Virus record (IMG/VR): IMGVR_UViG_3300031801_001157
Span: 1-22,777 of that record
Length of the DNA stretch: 22,777 bases
Direction: 5' to 3' (one strand)
From: a virus
Both the position numbers and the translations under genes were made by a program. Below, piece after piece: positions 6,379 through 13,559 of this stretch (positions are counted from its first letter, which is position 1; each line of letters begins with the position of its first letter). The notes beneath the pieces were generated by a model, which did no database searches, was not told the origin of the DNA, and saw nothing but the letters and a program-made list of their open reading frames with translations.

Positions 6379-8004
6379 TTAGACTACGTCACACAGGCCT
6401 TTAGAGATCCACCATGAATCAGTGGTGCAGCCGGTAATAGTACCTTTTGATTCAGTATAGCCAGGTGTATGGCCCTGGTTCATATTTGCATTAGAATAAT
6501 AATGACATCTGCCCACTGATCCCCAGGTGGCTGGCCAAAAGACTTCATCATATTCTACATAGTAGGTAGCGGTAGCCCAATAATTTGACACACACGCCGC
6601 ATTATGTACTATCACTCCATTCGCATAATAATAATCCTGGGGTTCGACATTAAGTTCGCTAATAGGAAACACCTGTGTTGAAGATGAAACAACCGAAACA
6701 CTTGTTATCTTTAATGGTTGTCCGTCCTCACCTGCCAAATAATCTCCAACCGACAACTCTATTGTTGGTTTAAATTTCCATTTATTTTCACTTCCGCTAG
6801 TCAAAAGGTTTGTAAATGTACCAAATTTCTTATCACTATTTATTACGGTATATGAATCTGTGAATGAATCGGACCAGTTATTAATAACCTCAACATTTGA
6901 TTGGGATGGTATTGACAAGCTTGAAGTTTCCCAAAGTTTCCACCTATAATTACCACACTTGTTAGCATACCCATCCGATTCATCGGGTAATCCACTAATA
7001 TTACGGACTTTTAAGAACGACCCTGTAACTACATTTTCTATATTTGTATGGCTATCATCAGACATCAATACTTGGCTGCCTGTCATGGCACCCCTTCGTG
7101 TAATAATAGTAGTCGCATAAGAACCCGAATCTCCTGATAAAATATAACAAGGCAATTGAGTTTGGGTAACATTCGTATCTGCTATAATTGAACCACGTGG
7201 TTGTAAATAAATATTTTCTTGTGGAGTCAACATCACAACACTCCTTACCTCGGAATAATAGGCCCCATTATAATTCAAATCGGGTAGGATAAACTCCTCA
7301 CAATAAGATTGAGAAAGTAAATAATTTTTATTATCATCCGTTATATCATAAAACTGAAACCAATTCATAACTAAAGTTTGATTATCCTCTGTCGGATCTT
7401 TAATAAGTACATCTGGAACACCAACACCATTAGAAAATACAGTAGGTAAATCTGCTATTTTTCTTGGCATCAAGGATTCAAGTCCAGATCCAGTTGTAAA
7501 ATTTCTAAATTCTCTTTTATCTGATGCTAAATAATCAATAGGACTTGCAGAATCAAATCCAAATCGTAACACAAAAGTAGTATTAGGAACATCAAAATCT
7601 GGTACAACAGCAGGATACTCGTCTTGAACATAAATACTTGATGTAAGACCATCACTCTGTAAACTGGCTGTTATATTACCCACTATGTTCAGGGGTGGCA
7701 TAACATTTCCTTCTTCGTTTCGTGTAACCAAAACTATAGTATCATAATTATTTGCCTTCCACCAAGTAACGGCATTATCTAAAAAATTAGGTTCTGGTGG
7801 AGTTTGAATATTTGTATTAAATTCTACTAACTTTAATGATCCACTTGAAGGGACCCAATCATATCCAGCGATTACTCCATAATTATTACCCTTTCCTGCC
7901 CAATATTTAGCATTACTCCCTGTTAAAAATGGGGCTGCAGCCTGTAAAGACTGAGTTACAATAGAACTACTATAATTATTAAAACTAAAATAATTTAATT
8001 TCAT
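6379..8004 (-). CDS. ATP-grasp-like protein with degenerate Hint-like domain and Cys-containing tail
   Basis: A 541-residue multidomain protein that I do not recognise as a whole. Residues 33-290 resemble a circularly permuted ATP-grasp fold: GYDWVP...LKLVEFNTN (47-65), then SDKREF (161-166), SLMPR, VLIKDP (199-204) and EEFILP...SEVRSVV (236-257). Residues 305-470 resemble a Hint (intein/hedgehog) domain: GSQVLMSDDSHTNIEN (309-324) for the N block and DYYYANGVIVHN (457-468) for the C block, ending in His467-Asn468. The usual N-terminal nucleophilic Cys is missing; Gly305 falls there by my alignment, so cleavage or splicing is doubtful. Residues 471-541 form an aromatic and Cys-containing tail (Cys471, 500, 526, 538). 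The last 80 codons are about 45% GC, against roughly 30% nearby, which suggests a transferred module. The N-terminal half is a paralogue of 8970-9557. Confidence 0.6.
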   Translation of the reverse strand: MKLNYFSFNNYSSSIVTQSLQAAAPFLTGSNAKYWAGKGNNYGVIAGYDWVPSSGSLKLVEFNTNIQTPPEPNFLDNAVTWWKANNYDTIVLVTRNEEGNVMPPLNIVGNITASLQSDGLTSSIYVQDEYPAVVPDFDVPNTTFVLRFGFDSASPIDYLASDKREFRNFTTGSGLESLMPRKIADLPTVFSNGVGVPDVLIKDPTEDNQTLVMNWFQFYDITDDNKNYLLSQSYCEEFILPDLNYNGAYYSEVRSVVMLTPQENIYLQPRGSIIADTNVTQTQLPCYILSGDSGSYATTIITRRGAMTGSQVLMSDDSHTNIENVVTGSFLKVRNISGLPDESDGYANKCGNYRWKLWETSSLSIPSQSNVEVINNWSDSFTDSYTVINSDKKFGTFTNLLTSGSENKWKFKPTIELSVGDYLAGEDGQPLKITSVSVVSSSTQVFPISELNVEPQDYYYANGVIVHNAACVSNYWATATYYVEYDEVFWPATWGSVGRCHYYSNANMNQGHTPGYTESKGTITGCTTDSWWISKGLCDVV

Positions 8005-8007
8005 ATA

Positions 8008-8571
8008 TTATTTCCCATATTCGTATTTAAATACTTCAATATCATCTTTACATAAAGTATACACTTCATTTATACTTTCTTCATCATAATAATAAGTATA
8101 AAATTTATGTTTTGTTTTATTTATTACTTCAAGTGTTTGTCCACCAAAATGAATATCAAAATCCTTTTGTAGATTTTCATATCTACCCACAAAATCTACT
8201 AAATCTAATCTATAATTTACTTGTTGAACATCCTTATATAAATATAAAACATTCTCTATTTTAGGATAAAAATTCAACCATTCTTTAAACTCATATTTTT
8301 TTGCTATTTTAGATTCATCCTTATTTGGAAATGTATGTTGATACCAATCCGATTTATTATAAAAATATAAAGATACAAATCTATCCCAAGGATTTCTTAC
8401 AAATGAAAACTTAAAATAATCTTTACATACATCAGGAATATCAACTGCACTCATATGATACAACTCCTTTTTATACATCATATCATTTAAACCTAACGCA
8501 TCTTTTATAGTCGTACCTCCTGTTCGTGGTATATGAATAAAAACTATCTTTTTGTGGTGGTCAATATACAT
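8008..8571 (-). CDS. Sulfotransferase (Sulfotransferase_2 type)
   Basis: A 187-residue PAPS-dependent sulfotransferase. The 5'-phosphosulfate-binding loop is IPRTGGTT (residues 14-21) after the strand IVFIH, and the 3'-phosphate-binding segment is FVRNPWDRFVSLY (57-69); both are textbook positions for this family. The protein is short compared with typical members of 220-300 residues but has both cofactor motifs and a plausible C-terminal helix. Such enzymes transfer sulfate to sugar hydroxyls of polysaccharides or to proteins. With the glycosyltransferases, sugar kinase and SGNH hydrolase of this window it could decorate a phage- or host-surface glycan, which is inference. It ends 3 bases before the 541-residue gene and begins directly after the SET gene. 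Confidence 0.85.
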   Translation of the reverse strand: MYIDHHKKIVFIHIPRTGGTTIKDALGLNDMMYKKELYHMSAVDIPDVCKDYFKFSFVRNPWDRFVSLYFYNKSDWYQHTFPNKDESKIAKKYEFKEWLNFYPKIENVLYLYKDVQQVNYRLDLVDFVGRYENLQKDFDIHFGGQTLEVINKTKHKFYTYYYDEESINEVYTLCKDDIEVFKYEYGK

Positions 8572-8973
8572 TTATTCCTCAATATCCAATGCATCAGGAT
8601 ACCATTGTAAAAGTTCTTCATCCTTTTTTATATCTTTGATAGCCGTAAAAACAAAAAGTTTATAATTAATATGTTTTTTAAATTTCCAATAAACACTTCT
8701 ATCCTCTAATTTAATTGCACTATTATACAATGGGGCATATCCAAATACTACACAATGGTTCTCTCTCTTTTGACCATTTGATAATTCTCCATCAAAAAAA
8801 GAATAAGAATATCTGTAAAAATTATCATCGTCAATATATTCTTCCAATTCATAATAATGGCATTCTTCCAGTAATTCTCCCTTTTTTATATCCTCTTTCG
8901 CGAAAACACCATATCCCTGTATGGAAGATTTTCTAACTTCTAATTTCGGATTAAGATAAAGTTTATCTTTCAT
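8572..8973 (-). CDS. Small SET-domain protein (copy 2)
   Basis: A 133-residue minimal SET domain: first strand LEVRKSSIQGYGVFAKEDI (residues 11-29), then IKKGELLEE, a central GYAPLYNSA (78-86) where other SET proteins have the NHS motif, and a C-terminal IKDIKKDEELLQWY with Tyr125 as the likely catalytic tyrosine. The histidine of NHS is replaced by serine, so the cofactor pocket is somewhat altered. This compact form resembles bacterial and viral SET proteins that methylate lysines. The substrate is unknown. The gene overlaps the upstream ATP-grasp-like fragment gene by 4 bases (ATGA) and abuts the sulfotransferase start. It is only distantly related to the SET protein at 3047-3547; the two were probably acquired separately or diverged long ago. 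Confidence 0.8.
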   Translation of the reverse strand: MKDKLYLNPKLEVRKSSIQGYGVFAKEDIKKGELLEECHYYELEEYIDDDNFYRYSYSFFDGELSNGQKRENHCVVFGYAPLYNSAIKLEDRSVYWKFKKHINYKLFVFTAIKDIKKDEELLQWYPDALDIEE

Positions 8974-9557
8974 TTATCAAAACCCTCCTTTAAAATCAAA
9001 TTTTCTATATCGCTACATAAAACAATAACTCTTGTTTTATCTTTACTCAAAATATCTTTCATCCAATAAGTATCCTTATAATATCTTTTCCAACTATTTT
9101 CCATAAAATCTTTAAATAGAGACGGAGTTGATGCAAAGTTATCTATTTTATTATTTGGATCAAAAGAATATCTCAAAATAAAAACATTCTCTGGAATATC
9201 AAACTGAGGAATTGGTGTTGGATATCGGCCTATAATATATTCATCATATTCAATCCCATTAAACTTTAATGTTTCTTTTAATTTATCTGTCCATTCTGGC
9301 GATGGATTATATTCGAATTCAACATTTCTCAAACCCAATATAAAAGTAAAATTATTCTTTTTTAAAAACTCTACAAAAATATCAAATTCAAAATTTTCAA
9401 CTTCTAAATAACTTAAATCAATATTAGTATTTATTTCAGTTAAATAATCTTTTCTCCAATCAAATGCAACAAGATTTCCACAATTTTTATTACTCTCTGT
9501 TAAAAAATCATTTGATGCCCAATAATTTGCAATATCTAATGATATAGACTCTAACAT
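8970..9557 (-). CDS. Short paralogue of the ATP-grasp-like domain of the 541-residue protein
   Basis: A 195-residue protein that aligns with the N-terminal part of the protein at 6379-8004. Shared segments are NYWAS/KYWAG, FDWR...LTEINTNI against YDWV...LVEFNTNI, and YPTPIPQFDIPENVFILRYSFD against YPAVVPDFDVPNTTFVLRFGFD. The EINTN motif resembles the metal-binding Glu/Asn motif of ATP-grasp ligases such as glutathionylspermidine-synthase-like enzymes, placed N-terminally as in permuted members. The half carrying the nucleotide-binding Lys and Arg of the longer paralogue is absent, so the protein is either a truncated enzyme or a non-catalytic partner. It starts one base inside the zinc ribbon gene stop and overlaps the SET gene by 4 bases. 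ATP-grasp assignment is tentative; the paralogy itself is clear. Confidence 0.6.
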   Translation of the reverse strand: MLESISLDIANYWASNDFLTESNKNCGNLVAFDWRKDYLTEINTNIDLSYLEVENFEFDIFVEFLKKNNFTFILGLRNVEFEYNPSPEWTDKLKETLKFNGIEYDEYIIGRYPTPIPQFDIPENVFILRYSFDPNNKIDNFASTPSLFKDFMENSWKRYYKDTYWMKDILSKDKTRVIVLCSDIENLILKEGFDK

Positions 9558-9859
9558 TATCCCATTAAATCTGGTCGTGAAAGTGAATCTTCTTTTGGTT
9601 TATTGATTTCTTCATCTAAACCCAATCCACTCCCCTCTAAAAACATCTTCGGAACTTTTCCACAATTACCACAACTATAAACTTGAACTGGTACAAGTGC
9701 TTCTTGTCCCGTTGGTGACATTATTGGTGAAATTCTCTTAATCACATGAGCTGTGATAAATAAATAATTCCCACAATCATCACATTTTATAGTCTCTGCC
9801 TTTTTCAAATCCACTTGAACTTCTGTTTGTGGTTGTTGGGGAAGTTTTCTTTTAGCCAT
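9557..9859 (-). CDS. Zinc ribbon protein
   Basis: A 100-residue protein with two CxxC knuckles, CDDC (Cys26 and Cys29) and CGNC (Cys63 and Cys66), separated by 33 residues that form two predicted strands. This is a typical zinc ribbon. The N-terminus is a basic, Gln/Pro-rich tail (AKRKLPQQPQTEVQV) and the C-terminus is acidic and flexible. The family is not identified; in phages small zinc ribbons often bind nucleic acid or RNA polymerase. The gene overlaps the PfkB-like gene by 8 bases and shares one base with the next gene, so it is co-translated with both. Confidence 0.65.
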   Translation of the reverse strand: MAKRKLPQQPQTEVQVDLKKAETIKCDDCGNYLFITAHVIKRISPIMSPTGQEALVPVQVYSCGNCGKVPKMFLEGSGLGLDEEINKPKEDSLSRPDLMG

Positions 9860-10646
9860 TTTCTAACTCCTTTAATGTAACTGTTGCAACACCGTGTTTT
9901 TGTACCACGTGTGTTGTACATTTTTGTGCAAATTCTATTGCACTTTCTATATTGTTTGTATCTAAATAACCACGGACTAATCCAGCAAGAAATGTATCAC
10001 CTGCTCCACTCACATCCTTTACAGGAACTTCTTCTACATTAAATACCTTATCTTTATATCTACATCCTTTACTACCTAATGTAACAATAAGTTTTTCCTT
10101 GAATCCATCGTCTGACAGTAATTCATGATTCTTTTTATATTCTAATTCATTTATCTTAATGTAATCTGCATCTTTAATCCAATTACCAAGTTTCTTTTTG
10201 GTATCCACAAATACATTTTTATTGTATTTACAAATATGTTCTATATCACTTTCTTCTAAAAACCCTTTACAATAATCTGAAATAATAATTGCATCAATCT
10301 TATTTACATTACCAGTCAAACTATAAGATGTAAATTTATTATTTGTTATACCTTGTAATTTTTTTATTTTTATTCTATCACAATAATCGTGTTCATCAAC
10401 CCTTAATACCATTTGACCTGAACGGTTTTCTACATATCTTTTCTTTATAATACTATTTCCATTCGTTATGGTATAAATATGCATATCTAATGACTCAATA
10501 TTATTTGCAACATTTTTTGCCATACCATCATTTTTTTCTGTATGTGTTGGTTTAAAAACTGGGACTGGTGCTTCGGGACTAATTCTTTCTATATCACCAT
10601 AGACAAATATATCTTGACAACTATCTCCTATAACTAAAACTCTCAT
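9852..10646 (-). CDS. PfkB-family sugar kinase, HldE/RfaE kinase-domain-like
   Basis: A 264-residue ribokinase-fold enzyme. The start VLVIGDSCQDIFVYGDIER followed by ISPEAPVPVF (to residue 31) is the signature of the kinase domain of HldE/RfaE, which phosphorylates D-glycero-beta-D-manno-heptose 7-phosphate on the way to ADP-heptose for lipopolysaccharide core. The GMAKNVANNI segment (about 41-50) matches the substrate region, and DVSGAGDTF (211-219) holds the catalytic Asp217 and the anion hole. It is shorter than HldE domain 1 (about 315 residues) and lacks the nucleotidyltransferase domain of the bifunctional enzyme. The substrate could be another sugar phosphate. It lies between the radical SAM and zinc ribbon genes and fits a surface-sugar pathway together with the glycosyltransferases. 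Confidence 0.8.
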   Translation of the reverse strand: MRVLVIGDSCQDIFVYGDIERISPEAPVPVFKPTHTEKNDGMAKNVANNIESLDMHIYTITNGNSIIKKRYVENRSGQMVLRVDEHDYCDRIKIKKLQGITNNKFTSYSLTGNVNKIDAIIISDYCKGFLEESDIEHICKYNKNVFVDTKKKLGNWIKDADYIKINELEYKKNHELLSDDGFKEKLIVTLGSKGCRYKDKVFNVEEVPVKDVSGAGDTFLAGLVRGYLDTNNIESAIEFAQKCTTHVVQKHGVATVTLKELENG

Positions 10647-10647
10647 A

Positions 10648-11811
10648 TTAATCCTCTAATAAATCTGTCATATTAGTTCCCATAAATCTATCTTGCCAAT
10701 ACGACTTTTTAACATTCTCATTTAATATTCTCACTAAATCATTATAATCTGGATGATTCTCCTTCCAAACTGCCTTCTTTTTATATTCTTTATCTGTAAA
10801 AATTCCCCAATTAGTAATCTTAGCAAAATAAACATAGATACTTTTATTTCCACTTTCTTTTACTAATTTATCTCTTAATTTTATAAATTGTGGTATCTCT
10901 TTATAATTTGTATCTTGAACTACCATACTTATTCCAAACCAGGGAACTTCTTTTGGAATAAATTTTAAATTTTCCATCAATTGATCCCAATCTCCACCTA
11001 TCCTAACTTTCTCATAAGTTTTTTTAGTTGCTGCATCAATAGATATTTCTGCATCTGTAACTAATCCGTGAATGTCGGACATCTTATTCCATATTTCCTT
11101 TGTCCACTTTGTTCCATTGGTATGAAGTCTAATACTTTTTATACTTGGAAAATCTTTTTTCTTAAAATTTAATAAAAATTTTCTCAATGTTGCACTACCA
11201 AACGGATCTCCTGTTCCAGTAATAAATAATTTTCTCGTTCCTTCTTGAATTACTTTAATCACAGAATTTTGTATTTTTTCAATTAACTCAAATTCTTTTC
11301 CTCTTGGTGTTATTAATTCAATTCTACAAGATGGACAAGATAAATTACAACTTCTATCATAATCCATTTTTACAACATCTGGAGCCAAAGGTAATTCTGT
11401 TAATTGTTTTTCTATTATATCTCGGTGTTGTTCTCCCCTTTCCTCATATAATAATTCTATATCTTTCATTTTTCTAACTGCTGGAGCTGATTCAATAGAA
11501 CCTACATTCGGTTTACTATGTACATTTTGTAAATGTGGACATAAATTTTCATTACAATATTTGAATGAACCATCTAAAATAGATTTTCTGAACTCTTGGG
11601 CCTTTTCACCATTCCAAATATCTTCCCATTTATCTGTATAAAGATTTCCAAAATCATATCCTGCTAGATTAGTATCATCTTTCAACCAACCAGGACAACA
11701 AGGATAAACATCACCATTTACATTTGGACTACTTTCTGGTTCTCCAGTATGACCTATCTCAGCCCATCCACCCATTGCAATAGAACAATATAATTTATCA
11801 TCAGAATTCAT
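10648..11811 (-). CDS. Radical SAM enzyme with N-terminal SPASM-like cysteine segment
   Basis: A 387-residue enzyme. The radical SAM 4Fe-4S motif is CNLSCPSC (Cys155, Cys159, Cys162) after MDYDRS, followed by an RLHTNGT strand and the VTDAEISIDAATKKTYEKVR segment typical of the SPASM-linked subfamily. Ahead of it, residues 9-91 carry Cys9, the pair Cys38-Cys39 in VYPCCPGW, GNLYTDKWEDIWNGEKAQEFR and a CxxxxC pair (Cys86, Cys91), which is the usual SPASM/auxiliary-cluster layout but placed N-terminally instead of C-terminally. No comparable cysteine cluster is seen at the C-terminus. SPASM enzymes modify peptides, proteins or carbohydrates. The ATG shares one base with the ClpP stop codon. The substrate is unknown; a sugar or peptide in the neighbouring cassette is possible. 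Confidence 0.82.
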   Translation of the reverse strand: MNSDDKLYCSIAMGGWAEIGHTGEPESSPNVNGDVYPCCPGWLKDDTNLAGYDFGNLYTDKWEDIWNGEKAQEFRKSILDGSFKYCNENLCPHLQNVHSKPNVGSIESAPAVRKMKDIELLYEERGEQHRDIIEKQLTELPLAPDVVKMDYDRSCNLSCPSCRIELITPRGKEFELIEKIQNSVIKVIQEGTRKLFITGTGDPFGSATLRKFLLNFKKKDFPSIKSIRLHTNGTKWTKEIWNKMSDIHGLVTDAEISIDAATKKTYEKVRIGGDWDQLMENLKFIPKEVPWFGISMVVQDTNYKEIPQFIKLRDKLVKESGNKSIYVYFAKITNWGIFTDKEYKKKAVWKENHPDYNDLVRILNENVKKSYWQDRFMGTNMTDLLED

Positions 11812-12419
11812 TAAATAATTTCATCAACCAATCCCAAAGTTTTACAGGTTTCTGCATCCCATAATAAATCATGTTTTAATATTTCATCAAGTTTCTTCAT
11901 TGGAACTTTAGTATATTTTTTATACACATCTTTAATGGTTTTCATCATTAAATCAAGATTCTGTTTCTCATCCTCAAAATTAGCGTATGTTCCCCAAAAA
12001 TTACTTGATAGTTGATGTATCAACATATAAGAATTTCTACTCATAAATCTATAATTACCAACTATTGAAAGAAATGTGGCTGCACTTGCCGCAAAACCAT
12101 CTACATAAGTGTGAACTGGAACTTTACATCTCAATATCGTATCCATAGATGAAATACCTGCGGTGATTGAACCACCACCTGAATTTATCAATATTTTAAG
12201 TACAGGTGGATCTATATCTAAAGTATTTGCTAATGTCAAACTTTTTGATTCTATCTCACCTATCTTTTTATTTAATTCTACTGCACTTTCTCTGTTTACA
12301 TTAGAATAATAATAAATCTTATTCTCGTGAACTGATATATGTTTTTCTGGTTTACCACCATTTGGTTGTGCATCTTTTTTAGTAGGTGGTTTCTTTTCAC
12401 CCCAATATTTTTCATTCAT
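11811..12419 (-). CDS. ClpP-like serine protease (copy 1)
   Basis: A 202-residue ClpP-fold protease. The glycine-rich strand is LINSGGGSI (about 77-85), the nucleophile motif is DGFAASAATF with Ser112, the histidine is in MLIHQLS (His135) and the acid is probably Asp184 in KHDLLW. The end GLVDEII is typical of ClpP. The first 30 residues are polar and Lys/Pro-rich and probably disordered. In phages such proteins act in head maturation or in other proteolysis, and here the neighbours are gp44 and a DUF4494-like gene rather than capsid genes. The start codon overlaps the stop of the 70-residue gene by 4 bases (ATGA), and the stop shares a base with the radical SAM start. It is a paralogue of the gene at 134-742. 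Confidence 0.87.
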   Translation of the reverse strand: MNEKYWGEKKPPTKKDAQPNGGKPEKHISVHENKIYYYSNVNRESAVELNKKIGEIESKSLTLANTLDIDPPVLKILINSGGGSITAGISSMDTILRCKVPVHTYVDGFAASAATFLSIVGNYRFMSRNSYMLIHQLSSNFWGTYANFEDEKQNLDLMMKTIKDVYKKYTKVPMKKLDEILKHDLLWDAETCKTLGLVDEII

Positions 12420-12628
12420 GATGACTCTACTACGTCAACTATCTTAGATTCCTTTGCTACTTTTACTTCAAAGAAAAATGCTGAATCCTTTAGAAATTCA
12501 ATTACCTTAGCTTCTGCTACTGATACTGAATCACATTCTACTAAATAGTTGCGTCGGACTTTCTTTTCCTTAACTCCATTTTTAGTATCGATTTCCTCAG
12601 TAAATACAACCTGTGTTTCGTAATACAT
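12416..12628 (-). CDS. Small DUF4494-like protein
   Basis: A 70-residue protein with the pattern YYETQVVFTEEI...KVRRNYLVECDSVSVAEAKVIEFL, where a two-strand hairpin is followed by the SVAEAK helix. This layout resembles the small DUF4494 family found in Bacteroidetes and their phages, recalled from memory and not checked. Function is unknown. The gene sits between gp44 (gap of 10 bases) and the ClpP-like gene (4-base ATGA overlap). Its tight linkage to gp44 suggests expression with the replication genes. If the DUF4494 match holds, it is a weak pointer to a Bacteroidota-type host. Confidence 0.6.
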   Translation of the reverse strand: MYYETQVVFTEEIDTKNGVKEKKVRRNYLVECDSVSVAEAKVIEFLKDSAFFFEVKVAKESKIVDVVESS

Positions 12629-12638
12629 TACTACTCCT

Positions 12639-13559
12639 TTATTTTATTATTTGTAATATTTCTATTATCATTGCCATTGCATTGATTTCCTTATCAACCA
12701 CTTGGGCATCACTTAATTCATATTTTGCTATAACCAAGATACAGGTGGCGATATGCCCTTTACCATAAGTATCAACTTCATCATATAGAAGTCGAAATAA
12801 ATCTGCAAAATCTGTAACCTTTGCATCTGCCATCAACTGACGAGTGTTATTAAATGCACTTTTTCTATCTTGGGTTTCTAATATCTTTAACAACTTTAAT
12901 TTATAATCATTCTCTACAATACTCTGTTTATCAATGACCAATTTACCATCAATACATTGTCGTTGTGCAGAATTTATAACTCGTCTTATATCAGGATAAC
13001 CACTATTCACTAACAATCCAATATCAGATAATTCTGATTCAATTCCTTCTTGTTTTAGAATATTACTCAAATGAACAGCCACCTCTTTCTTATTTGGTGG
13101 AATGACCTGGAATGTCTGACACCGAGATTGTATCGGGTCAATTATTCTCTCTACGAAATTACAAGTTAAAACAAATCTACAATGTTTACTGAATGTTTCC
13201 ATTAGGTTACGAAGTGCGGCCTGTGCGTTAGGTGTGATATAATCACACTCGTCCAGTATGATGACCTTGTAATCCTTGAACCCCATTGTAGATGCAAAAC
13301 TCTTAACCTTTGTCCTCACGGTTTCTACATTGTTTTCATCCGATGCGTTAATATACAAATAATCACATTCTATATTATTAACGAGTAGTTTTGCAAGAGT
13401 GGTCTTACCTGTACCTGCCTTCCCAAACAGTAAAAGATGTGGTAAGTCTCCACTATCCAAATAAACCTTGACTTTACTTTTTAATTGGTCATTACCAATG
13501 TAAGTATCAAGATTGGAGGGCCGGTATTTTTCTACCCATAGAGTATGTTCATTTTGCAT
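12639..13559 (-). CDS. 44: Clamp loader large subunit, gp44 (AAA+ ATPase)
   Basis: A 306-residue clamp-loader ATPase of the T4 gp44/RFC type. The N-terminal LWVEKYRPSNLDTYIG is the RFC box; Walker A is GKAGTGKT (residues 46-53), Walker B is ILDECD (101-106, where RFC proteins have DE(A/C)D), and the arginine-finger SRC motif is QSRCQTF (Ser145-Arg146-Cys147). T4 gp44 has 319 residues, so the length is as expected. Together with gp62 it opens and loads the gp45 clamp for the gp43 polymerase. In T4 the gene lies next to 62 and 45; here it is about 8 kb from 45 and 10 kb from 62. It overlaps the upstream GT2-type gene's stop by 11 bases in the downstream direction. Confidence 0.92.
   Translation of the reverse strand: MQNEHTLWVEKYRPSNLDTYIGNDQLKSKVKVYLDSGDLPHLLLFGKAGTGKTTLAKLLVNNIECDYLYINASDENNVETVRTKVKSFASTMGFKDYKVIILDECDYITPNAQAALRNLMETFSKHCRFVLTCNFVERIIDPIQSRCQTFQVIPPNKKEVAVHLSNILKQEGIESELSDIGLLVNSGYPDIRRVINSAQRQCIDGKLVIDKQSIVENDYKLKLLKILETQDRKSAFNNTRQLMADAKVTDFADLFRLLYDEVDTYGKGHIATCILVIAKYELSDAQVVDKEINAMAMIIEILQIIK

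Noticed and set aside
6379-8004. Active intein within the 541-residue protein
   Set aside because: The C-block His-Asn is followed by Ala rather than Cys, Ser or Thr, and the N-terminal nucleophile is missing, so splicing is unlikely. It is kept as a Hint-like domain only.
8715-8936. Plus-strand open frame inside the SET gene
   Set aside because: Antisense to a gene with intact SET motifs, and no Shine-Dalgarno.
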